From Rikenella microfusus (GTDB lineage Bacteria > Bacteroidota > Bacteroidia > Bacteroidales > SZUA-534), in contig DYQV01000022.1 of the NCBI GenBank assembly GCA_020719105.1, forward strand, positions 1 through 17,266: a stretch of 17,266 nucleotides of DNA, written 5' to 3'. The position numbers were made by a program, and so were the translations under genes. The notes below the pieces were generated by a model that saw only the letters and a program-made list of their open reading frames with translations, did no database searches and was not told the origin of the DNA. The stretch's first letter is position 1. The number at the start of each line of letters is the position of its first letter. Below, one piece after another: positions 7,891 to 14,530 of this stretch.

Positions 7891-7922
7891 AAAAGGCTAT
7901 CTCAAATCGGTAGCCTTTTTTT
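7891..7922. terminator. Bidirectional intrinsic terminator between the Wzz-like and FemAB-like genes
   Basis: AAAAGGCTA (7891-7899) pairs with TAGCCTTTT (7911-7919) across an 11-nt loop and is followed by a T-run on the plus strand. On the minus strand the same stem ends in TTTT. The TAG stop of the minus-strand gene (7897-7899) is part of the stem. It separates two convergent genes. Confidence 0.8.
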
Positions 7923-8787
7923 GTTGCTTTATTATGGTTAAAAGTTTAAATACACTTTTGATGGTTATGGGAAACACCGGTAAAAACCGAATCATAAAAA
8001 ATAGGTTTACTGCCCAAATAAACGATTTTCTTATCCCCAACTCTAAGAACAAGGGCTCTTTAACAAATCCAAATTTTTGAATCAAGAGCTCCTGTATGTT
8101 AGTGGGATGCAAAATATTCCGATATCCATCGCTGATGTATTGAAATCTATTTTTTGCAAGGTATTCCGTTGATAAACTATGAATTAAAGCATACAATGGA
8201 TAGGTTTTATTAAAACCGGGATTGATCCGGATTTCTGAAATATTGGCTTCTTTTTTATCGTAAGTATAAACCACCGAATAACCAATTAATACATTGTTAT
8301 GGAAAATTCCCCAGAAATGGATAATATCCTCAAAACCGCTATATTTTGACAATTCCGATTGATAGATTATTTCTGACTTACACTCTTTTTTCCCATAGCC
8401 CTCTAATGCTTTTTTATAAACTGAGTAGCCATGCTCCATTAAAAAATCCGATGAAATTTTCTTTACAATATTGTTCAATAATCCTTTTTTAATCTGATTC
8501 CGGATATTGGCACTTTTATAATCAGATAGCTCGGTAGCTTCCGTTTTAATAACTGCATACCAACCGTTGTTTCCAAGGTTTTCTTTGGGATAACTCCACC
8601 AAGCTAATTTTCCATTCAGTTCTCGAAATAGTTTCTTCTCATCAATGGGCACTGATGGCTTTTCCTGGATTACCGGACCTATGGGGATAATTATTTGGCC
8701 ATATTCGCGCAAAACTATATTTCCAAAACGCAAATAGCCAATACCTTGCGCTTGCAACAATTCAATATATCGGCGAATCCATTTCAT
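7897..8787 (-). CDS. FemAB/GNAT-fold N-acyltransferase-like protein of the polysaccharide cluster
   Basis: Protein of 296 residues. The N-terminal half has IIIPIGPVI (32-40) and a basic stretch KSANIRNQIKKGLLNNIVKK (91-110), resembling the R-N-I-x-K-A helix of FemAB-like acyltransferases. The C-terminal half has a second GNAT-like core: HFWGIFHNNVLIGYSVVY (157-174), then a helix and DGYRNILHPTNIQELLIQKF (220-239). A hydrophobic segment (about 256-275) may anchor it to the membrane. Such enzymes transfer an aminoacyl or acyl group to an amino group. In this context a 4-amino-sugar made by the PglE-like enzyme is a reasonable target, but that is inference. The start is 3 bp after the glycosyltransferase stop, so the two genes are translationally close. 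It is the last gene of the minus-strand cluster. Confidence 0.6.
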   Translation of the reverse strand: MKWIRRYIELLQAQGIGYLRFGNIVLREYGQIIIPIGPVIQEKPSVPIDEKKLFRELNGKLAWWSYPKENLGNNGWYAVIKTEATELSDYKSANIRNQIKKGLLNNIVKKISSDFLMEHGYSVYKKALEGYGKKECKSEIIYQSELSKYSGFEDIIHFWGIFHNNVLIGYSVVYTYDKKEANISEIRINPGFNKTYPLYALIHSLSTEYLAKNRFQYISDGYRNILHPTNIQELLIQKFGFVKEPLFLELGIRKSFIWAVNLFFMIRFLPVFPITIKSVFKLLTIIKQQKKATDLR

Positions 8788-8790
8788 AAA

Positions 8791-9780
8791 CTACTTATTT
8801 GAGTTGCAAATTGAAAAGAAACCCATCAAAGAACCTAACCCATAGGAGAAGTGCAATATCAGAAACGACCCTATTAAATGGATTGGATTCACTTTATGGA
8901 GATTTTTGAAAGCAATTAAACCGATTGCACTAAAATAGGAAACTAATGAAATCAAAGCAAAAAAATAAAACAGGAAATGGATGAATATACCAGCCATCAA
9001 AGGAATAAGAATCGATAAAACGAAGATCAACGGTATATAATGCCGAAGACTCAAAGAGGAAAACCGCTTGGTAATTCGTAAGGTTTTAACATTCCAAAAA
9101 CCATTCCCATATTGGTTTTTAGCCAATGCAAGATAGCTTTCACGGGCAAAATAGGTCACATTAAGGGTTGGATCTAACCAAATGGAATAACCGGCGGCCA
9201 AAATACGTCTCGAAAGTTCCATATCGTGATTCCTGATGAGTGCTTCGTTATACATACCCACCTTTTGGAACAACTCTTTTTTGTAAAGCCCAAAAGGGAC
9301 GGTATCCACTTTTTGCAAATCAGTGGCCCCAATCCTAAAAATTGAATTTCCCACACCAAAACGGTGGGTAAGTACAAATTGAATGGCTCTTGTTTTGGGT
9401 GAATCTATCTTTAGTTTTGTTTCGATAGCACCCCCAATAACATCAATATCGGGGTGAGCCAACTTTTCATACAGATCGTTTAAATAGCCTTTCGGATAAA
9501 TTGCATGGGCTCCAGCAATTAATACTGTTTCGAAACTTGCTTGTTGAATTCCCAAATTCAAGGCATAGGGTGTTTTTCTCTTTTTGTTCTCAATCAATTT
9601 TATAAATGGATACCGTAACCGGTACTCAACAATGATTGGTAAAGTATTATCAGAACTTCCGCCATCCACCACCAATATTTCTAAATCGTTTAATGGAAAT
9701 CCATTGTATATTATGGAATCGAGACAATCCGTGATGTAGTATTCTTCGTTCAGGCATGGTATGACAACGGTTACTCCCAC
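8791..9780 (-). CDS. Family 2 glycosyltransferase, ExoA-like, with C-terminal membrane segments
   Basis: Sugar transferase of 329 residues acting at the inner face of the inner membrane. The GT-A fold begins at once with VTVVIPCLNEE (3-13). VVDGGSSDNT (37-46) binds the nucleotide. The position of the usual DxD is IAGAHAIYP (88-96), as in ExoA-type enzymes, which keep AHA(I/V)YP there. RNHDMELSRRI (183-193) is the ED-like catalytic segment. Three or four hydrophobic helices follow (about 250-290 and 300-325). The only plausible start is a GTG directly after a run of nine A (minus strand), with an in-frame TAA a few codons upstream. It follows the GT4 gene across a 145-bp heptad-repeat spacer and precedes the FemAB-like gene by 3 bp. 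Donor and acceptor are unknown. Confidence 0.88.
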   Translation of the reverse strand: MGVTVVIPCLNEEYYITDCLDSIIYNGFPLNDLEILVVDGGSSDNTLPIIVEYRLRYPFIKLIENKKRKTPYALNLGIQQASFETVLIAGAHAIYPKGYLNDLYEKLAHPDIDVIGGAIETKLKIDSPKTRAIQFVLTHRFGVGNSIFRIGATDLQKVDTVPFGLYKKELFQKVGMYNEALIRNHDMELSRRILAAGYSIWLDPTLNVTYFARESYLALAKNQYGNGFWNVKTLRITKRFSSLSLRHYIPLIFVLSILIPLMAGIFIHFLFYFFALISLVSYFSAIGLIAFKNLHKVNPIHLIGSFLILHFSYGLGSLMGFFSICNSNK

Positions 9781-9789
9781 TTTTTTTTT

Positions 9790-9922
9790 AGAGTTTAGAT
9801 ATTAGAGTTTTGATGTTAGATGTTAGAGTTTTGATGTTAGATGTTAGAGTTTTGAATCAATTTCTAACTTCTGATTTCAACCTTCGGTCTTCTCACTTCC
9901 GACTTCGGTCTTCCGACTTCTG
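9790..9922. repeat. Degenerate heptanucleotide array (7-bp phased), locus 2, including 21-bp tandem repeats
   Basis: Nineteen contiguous 7-bp words fill the space between two glycosyltransferase genes without loss of phase. The left half is a 21-bp unit of three words (AGAGTTT, TGATGTT, AGATGTT) at 9804-9824 and 9825-9845, with a partial copy from 9846. The right half has related pyrimidine words such as ACTTCCG, ACTTCGG, TCTTCCG, ACTTCTG, again with a 21-bp super-period (9882-9902 and 9903-9923). It starts 3 bp after the stop of the minus-strand GT4 gene. It has no coding capacity. Confidence 0.85.
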
Positions 9923-9925
9923 ACT

Positions 9926-11053
9926 TTAAAACTTACTATATAATTTCAACAGTTTTTCCTCTTGTGACTTCCAATTAAAGTTGTTTTCGATTACCTTGGG
10001 TCCATTCTCCGACATTTCCTGCAATTTTTGTGGCGACTCCAATAATTGTATCACCGTTTCAAGTACCTGTTTCGGATCGTCTAAATTAACACAAATACCG
10101 GTATTCGTAACTTCAATATATTTTTTATAAAGGGGAAAATCATTAGTTATCACTGGCAAACCCTGTTGCATATACTCAAATATCTTGGTAGGCAGAGATT
10201 CCCTGTAATTGGGGATCGGTTTCAAAAGAGCCAACCCAATATCGGTTTTTTCTAAAAAGTTTCGGACTTCATTAAAATCAACGTTACCGTGAATAAAAAC
10301 CTTTTGTGTTAAATCATATTCCAATATGAATTGCTTTATTTCTATTTCAAGAGCTGGTGGGCGCACTTCTCCAACCAGATCCAGCGTAACTTCAGTACCC
10401 AATTCATTAATTCGTTGAACCAGTTCAAGCATTTCCCATATTCCGCGTAGCGGATGAACCACTCCGCTATAAACCATTCGGATTGGCGAACTGATTTCCC
10501 TTTTTACCACAATTGTGTGTATTGGCAATGGATAATTCAATACAACGATACTCTTTTTTTGGGGATAATAATTCAAGTAGGATTCCTCTGCTAATATCAA
10601 TTTTGAATAAAATAATATAGCGAATCGCTCCACCATAAAATAGGCAATTTTTAAAAATGGGATAAGAACTTTTGGCAGCCAGTCTTTTGATTCCAAAGAT
10701 AATTTGACATTTTCATGTACATCGAAGATTACCTTCTTACTGCTTAAACGCAACAGAATTCCTGTAAACATCAATTCCGGATCATGAAAATGATAGACCT
10801 TTGCACGGACCGATAGAGCTTTCCAATACATTTTAAATGTAACCTCCCACATCCGCACCCAGCGCAATTTTGAAAGCTTAATGGGAATTAGACTTACCCC
10901 ATCCACTTGAACTGGATTTTTGATTGGGGCAACGAGAAAAACCTCGTAACCGGCATTGGCAAGGCTTTTACACTCCTTATGAAAAATGCGGATATCGAAC
11001 GGTGGATGCACCGAAGTAAGATGACAAATTCCATATTGCTTAGTATTATCCAC
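9926..11053 (-). CDS. Family 4 glycosyltransferase (GT-B fold)
   Basis: Cytosolic or peripheral sugar transferase of 375 residues, a normal GT4 length. The N-terminal Rossmann half opens with ICHLTSVHPPFDIRIFHKE (9-27). HFHDPEL (88-94) and DVHEN (111-115) are typical of this GT4 group. The C-terminal half has IRMVYSGVVHPLRGI (191-205), the donor-binding segment, and RESLPTKIFEYMQQGLPVI (284-302) with the E-x7-E type signature. The only in-frame start ahead of the conserved N-terminus is a GTG (11051-11053); an in-frame TAA sits two codons upstream. This GTG lies inside a short dispersed repeat (11047-11075). It follows Wzx by 31 bp and is followed by a heptad repeat. It probably adds an early sugar of the repeat unit; specificity is unknown. 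Confidence 0.9.
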   Translation of the reverse strand: MDNTKQYGICHLTSVHPPFDIRIFHKECKSLANAGYEVFLVAPIKNPVQVDGVSLIPIKLSKLRWVRMWEVTFKMYWKALSVRAKVYHFHDPELMFTGILLRLSSKKVIFDVHENVKLSLESKDWLPKVLIPFLKIAYFMVERFAILFYSKLILAEESYLNYYPQKKSIVVLNYPLPIHTIVVKREISSPIRMVYSGVVHPLRGIWEMLELVQRINELGTEVTLDLVGEVRPPALEIEIKQFILEYDLTQKVFIHGNVDFNEVRNFLEKTDIGLALLKPIPNYRESLPTKIFEYMQQGLPVITNDFPLYKKYIEVTNTGICVNLDDPKQVLETVIQLLESPQKLQEMSENGPKVIENNFNWKSQEEKLLKLYSKF

Positions 11054-11075
11054 GAATTACACTAATTTACACGAA
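11047..11075 (-). repeat. ATTCGTG-type short dispersed repeat, copy A
   Basis: The minus strand reads TTCGTGTAAATTAGTG followed by TAATTCGTGGATA. It is nearly identical to 16492-16521. The last GTG of the repeat is the start codon of the GT4 gene. Repeats of this kind are common between genes in Bacteroidota (general recollection, not checked). Confidence 0.7.
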
Positions 11076-11084
11076 ACAATTTAC

Positions 11085-12362
11085 CTAACTTTTTAATAAC
11101 TCTTTTTCGTAGTTGATTATTAATCCTGCATCCATTAATGCTGCCACAAAATAACTGATTAACTCAATCAATAAATATACGTTTAAAAATTGCTCTATCC
11201 CACTGAACGGAATCCAATAAAGTGAGAGTATCAAAACAAAATAAAATGTTTGCCAAATGGAGAGGATTCCGATTTTTTCAAAAGCAGTAAAAACAATGTT
11301 AAAAGGGGAAACCACAAATTTTAGGGCAAAAGCCCATACTAATATTTTGGCATATATCCCTGAGGTAGCCCATTCATTGCCAAAAATAAAGGTGAACAAT
11401 TGAATCCCCCATACATCGATTGCCAGCACAAAAAACAAAGCTATAGCCGATAAGGTGGCAAATACCGCCACCACTTCTTTTTTGATGGAAACTTGTTCAT
11501 TTTTCTTTTGGGCAAACCGTTGCAACAAAACCTGGGAAAGCGAAGCAGTAAAAAGGGACAATGGTAAAATCAGTACCATACGGGCCAAATCGAAATAACC
11601 TGTAGTAATGGAATCAAACATGCGATTGATAATAAGTATAGGAAGCAATAAACTCAAAGCATTCATCATTGAAGGAATCCCATTGTGCAAGGGGAATCGG
11701 TGGTATTGTTTTGCGGCAGTTTTCATCCCAGTTATGGAAAATAATTCTCTTATGGCTATTTTTGACCGGACTTTTAACCCTGCATGGAGTATATTGGCGA
11801 ATTGACCCAGCATGTCGCCCACCACCAATCCGATAGTTAGTTGCCATTTGCCGAATGCCGATTGTACAGTTCCTTCAGTCAACCTTCGCACTATTTTATT
11901 ATTTGCCGAAAGGGCAAACCATTTCTGTCGGATAAGGTAATAATTCAAGGACTGGTAGATTCCAAATAAAAGGATTGAAACTGGCAACCAATACAACCAG
12001 GAAAGGCGATCCAATGGGAAATTGAACCAATCGGCAATCTGTTGGGTAAAAAACCAGCAACCAATTCCAAGCAGTAAGGAAAACAGGAAAGAAATTGTAA
12101 CCGACAAACCCAATAAATGGATGCCTGCTTTTTCTTCCTTTGGCAAAACAATGGCTTGTTCGTATCGGAAAGAGGTCCAGGTAGCAGCTATTCCCAATAG
12201 ACTCATGTAAACAGCAAACGCCCCAAAATCGGCTGGGGAATACATCCTACGCAGTATTACCTGAAATCCGATGAAAACCAGTTGGGCTAAAACAGTACCT
12301 AGAACCAATATACTCAGATTCTGTATTATGGGTATTCCGTAAAATCTTTTAAAAAATACCAT
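11085..12362 (-). CDS. Wzx-type polysaccharide/oligosaccharide flippase
   Basis: Integral inner-membrane protein of 425 residues with about 12 hydrophobic helices, expected to flip undecaprenyl-diphosphate-linked repeat units to the periplasm. The N-terminus shows the family pattern: a first helix (about 15-36), then RRMYSPADFGAFAVYMSL (38-55) and RYEQAIVLP (66-74), as in MATE-like Wzx proteins of the MOP superfamily. The position between sugar-making and sugar-transferring genes supports this. ATG start at 12360-12362; 31 bp separate its stop from the GT4 start, so the two are probably co-transcribed. A 312-bp gap with hairpins lies upstream, so it may have its own promoter, though I see no full consensus there. 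Sequence alone does not reveal the transported glycan. Confidence 0.88.
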   Translation of the reverse strand: MVFFKRFYGIPIIQNLSILVLGTVLAQLVFIGFQVILRRMYSPADFGAFAVYMSLLGIAATWTSFRYEQAIVLPKEEKAGIHLLGLSVTISFLFSLLLGIGCWFFTQQIADWFNFPLDRLSWLYWLPVSILLFGIYQSLNYYLIRQKWFALSANNKIVRRLTEGTVQSAFGKWQLTIGLVVGDMLGQFANILHAGLKVRSKIAIRELFSITGMKTAAKQYHRFPLHNGIPSMMNALSLLLPILIINRMFDSITTGYFDLARMVLILPLSLFTASLSQVLLQRFAQKKNEQVSIKKEVVAVFATLSAIALFFVLAIDVWGIQLFTFIFGNEWATSGIYAKILVWAFALKFVVSPFNIVFTAFEKIGILSIWQTFYFVLILSLYWIPFSGIEQFLNVYLLIELISYFVAALMDAGLIINYEKELLKS

Positions 12363-12510
12363 TTAAGTATTGGTTAATGAGATATCCTGCTTATTTACTA
12401 TTCAAATGTTGTTAAGTTTCTATTTTTAATGCAAACTTTTTAACCTGATTGAAGTTGGTATAAATTAACTCGTTTCGTATCATGTAAATTTTAACGTATA
12501 AATATATCAT

Positions 12511-12610
12511 TCTCTCCCTTCGGGTTTCTCCCACAAGGGAGAACTTGCTCCGATTAAGCGGGCAAGTCTTCCCCAATGGGGAAGTGCCGATAGGCGAAGG
12601 GGGAAGAAGG
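12511..12610. repeat. Cluster of GC-rich hairpins in the gap upstream of the flippase gene
   Basis: Three consecutive perfect stems lie in the 12363-12674 gap. TCTCCCTT (12513-12520) pairs with AAGGGAGA (12535-12542), or alternatively TTCTCCC (12526-12532) with GGGAGAA (12537-12543). ACTTGC (12543-12548) pairs with GCAAGT (12562-12567). CTTCCCC (12568-12574) pairs with GGGGAAG (12578-12584). The tract is much more GC-rich than its surroundings and resembles REP-like intergenic elements. No gene is visible in the rest of the gap. Confidence 0.65.
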
Positions 12611-12674
12611 CTTCATAACATCCTACCTTATAAAATTGATTTGACACAATGAACAAATCATTTAGTCCATAACA

Positions 12675-13808
12675 CTATTTCTTAATCACTTTCAAAATAG
12701 CACTCACTATCCGTTCTTTTTGGGCTTCCGTTAGATTTGAACCCGAAGGCAAACACAAACCATCGTTGAAAAGCTGCTCGGAGGTTCCATCGACATAAGC
12801 CGGACAATGGGCAAAAACCGGCTGTAGGTGCATCGGTTTCCATAGCGGCCGGGTCTCAATGTTCGCCGCATCCAATGCAAGACGAATGGTTTCACGGGTC
12901 ACGCCATCGGTAAGCAACGGATTTACCACCATGTTAGTAAGCCAATAATTGGAATAGGCACCTTCCCGTTCATTTAAAAAGGTGATACCGGGAATATTTC
13001 CCAAACGGTTTACATAGAAATCGTGGTTGGCCCTACGGGTTTTTACCCTTTCATTAAGTACCTCCAATTGACCTCGTCCAATTCCTGCAACAATATTGCT
13101 CATCCGGTAATTGTAACCGATTTCGGAATGTTGATAATGGGGGGCATCGTCTTTTGCCTGTGTCGCCAAAAATCGGGCTCTTGAAATATACTGGCTATTC
13201 CTTGAAATAAGGGCACCACCTCCGCTGGTAGTGATTATTTTATTTCCGTTGAATGAAATGATGGAAAGATCACCCAAGGTTCCGCACAATTGGTTTTGAT
13301 GCCTACTCCCCAATGCTTCTGCGGCATCTTCAATAATGGGTATTTCAAACCGATTGGAAATTTCGCGGATGGTGTTCATTTTGGCTGGCATCCCATACAA
13401 ATGGACCACTACCATGGCTTTTGGTTTTTTACCCCGCTTTATTCGGTCCAAAATAGCCTTTTCAAGCAAAACCGGGTTCATATTCCATGATTCCTGATCG
13501 CTATCCACCAAAATCGGCATTGCCCGTTGGTAAATTATGGGATTGATACATGCGGCAAAAGTAAACGTTGGGGCAATAACTTCATCCCCATCCTTAATGC
13601 CGAGAACCATCATAGCTGTATGAATGGCACTAGTTCCGGAGGTTAACATCAACACATTTGGAACACCCAAATATTTGCCTAATTCTTTTTCAAAACCGGT
13701 AAGATTAGACCCCACCGGGGCAATATAATTCTCATTGAAAGCTAACTGGATGTATTTTTGTTCGTTTCCACTCATGTGGGGTGGCGAAAGCCAAATCTTT
13801 TCTTGCAT
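12675..13808 (-). CDS. pglE: PglE-like PLP-dependent nucleotide-sugar 4-aminotransferase (DegT/DnrJ/EryC1/StrS family)
   Basis: Converts a UDP-4-keto-6-deoxy-sugar to the 4-amino sugar with glutamate as likely donor. 377 residues, full length. The PLP lysine is K190 in SFNGNKIITTSGGG (185-198). D161 in EDAAEALGS (160-168) would contact the PLP ring nitrogen, and SGTSAIH (57-63) binds the phosphate. Many segments match what I remember of Campylobacter PglE: LSPPHMSGNEQKYI (7-20), the ETRPLWKPMH stretch (318-327) and LCLPSGSN (351-358). In the Pgl pathway this product leads to diNAc-bacillosamine, which PglC loads on lipid. Here the PGT domain of the nearby fusion would be the user. The partner dehydratase (PglF) and acetyltransferase (PglD) are not in the window. 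An intrinsic terminator lies just upstream, so this gene probably opens a transcript. Confidence 0.85.
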   Translation of the reverse strand: MQEKIWLSPPHMSGNEQKYIQLAFNENYIAPVGSNLTGFEKELGKYLGVPNVLMLTSGTSAIHTAMMVLGIKDGDEVIAPTFTFAACINPIIYQRAMPILVDSDQESWNMNPVLLEKAILDRIKRGKKPKAMVVVHLYGMPAKMNTIREISNRFEIPIIEDAAEALGSRHQNQLCGTLGDLSIISFNGNKIITTSGGGALISRNSQYISRARFLATQAKDDAPHYQHSEIGYNYRMSNIVAGIGRGQLEVLNERVKTRRANHDFYVNRLGNIPGITFLNEREGAYSNYWLTNMVVNPLLTDGVTRETIRLALDAANIETRPLWKPMHLQPVFAHCPAYVDGTSEQLFNDGLCLPSGSNLTEAQKERIVSAILKVIKK

Positions 13809-13835
13809 ACTTTTATAATTGGAAGGCTAAATATA

Positions 13836-13866
13836 GAGAAAAAGAGGTTCAAATTTGACCTCTTTT
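13836..13866 (-). terminator. Intrinsic terminator after the Uma2 gene
   Basis: AAAGAGGT (13841-13848) pairs with ACCTCTTT (13858-13865), and the loop holds a further CAAATTTG palindrome. On the minus strand the stem is followed by TTTTT. It lies 26 bp past the Uma2 stop and would stop minus-strand transcription before the aminotransferase gene. Confidence 0.7.
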
Positions 13867-13891
13867 GTATTACTAAAATTCAATTGGTTTA

Positions 13892-14485
13892 TTATAGGTT
13901 TTCATCATTAAAAACATCTTCAAGGTTAATTAACAAATCATCAAAAATGCCCACTTTAATTTGATCGTTTTGAACATATTTACCATCAAACTGATATTTC
14001 CCTTTTTTATCTAACTTAAAGACATCAACCATATTTTCCCCAGGATAAACCATCCAATATTCCTCTACGCCTTGTTCTTGATACAATTGGAATTTAATTT
14101 TCGAATCCCTTTCAGCACTGGCTTGTGATAAAATTTCAATAATTAAATCGGGAGCGCCAACACAACCTCTATCATCTAATTTCGCTGGATCACAAATGAC
14201 ACAAATATCAGGTTGCACTACGGTAAATGTTTGTTCATCGCCTTCCCCTTTTGGGAACCGAACATCAAAGGGCGCAGAATAAACTTTACATTTCTTTTTA
14301 TGCAAATAATTTCCAATTTGTCTTGATAATTCAAATGAAACTTGCTGATGTCTCCTTGCAGGAGCAGGTGACATCTTAAATATTTTTCCTTTAATTAATT
14401 CAATACGTTCCTGAAAACGCCAAGTTAAGTATTGAGCATAATTATAGGTTTTGTTCAAATCTAAGGTTGAGATATTTGTTTCCAT
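13892..14485 (-). CDS. Uma2 family (DUF820) PD-(D/E)xK endonuclease-like protein
   Basis: Restriction-endonuclease-fold protein of 197 residues, the family's usual size. Visible core: RIELIKGKIFKMSPAPARRH (27-46) with the Glu and the Pro-rich turn followed by His, then VVQPDICVIC (89-98) with D93, then APDLIIEILS (111-120) with D113 and E117. K129 lies in the following helix, and EEYWMVYP (141-148) is the family's VxEYWxV segment. This Uma2 layout probably retains a metal-binding site. Function in the family is unclear; nuclease activity is inferred from the fold. It sits between the polymerase and the aminotransferase of the polysaccharide locus, to which it has no obvious link. A -7 box and a terminator flank it, as in a separate cassette. 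Confidence 0.9.
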   Translation of the reverse strand: METNISTLDLNKTYNYAQYLTWRFQERIELIKGKIFKMSPAPARRHQQVSFELSRQIGNYLHKKKCKVYSAPFDVRFPKGEGDEQTFTVVQPDICVICDPAKLDDRGCVGAPDLIIEILSQASAERDSKIKFQLYQEQGVEEYWMVYPGENMVDVFKLDKKGKYQFDGKYVQNDQIKVGIFDDLLINLEDVFNDENL

Positions 14486-14505
14486 TCCTATACATTTTTC
14501 AATGG

Positions 14506-14513
14506 CAAAGATA
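14506..14513 (-). promoter_or_regulatory. Candidate -7 box for the Uma2 gene
   Basis: Minus-strand TATCTTTG matches TAnnTTTG and would start transcription about 14 nt before the ATG at 14485. It lies in the 45-bp gap after the polymerase-PGT stop. No TTG is found at ideal spacing, so support is partial. Confidence 0.35.
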
Positions 14514-14530
14514 GCTAAAAAACAAATCTG

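Noticed and set aside
9790..9922. CRISPR array
   Set aside because: The repeats are 7 and 21 bp, directly contiguous and degenerate; there are no spacers and no cas genes.
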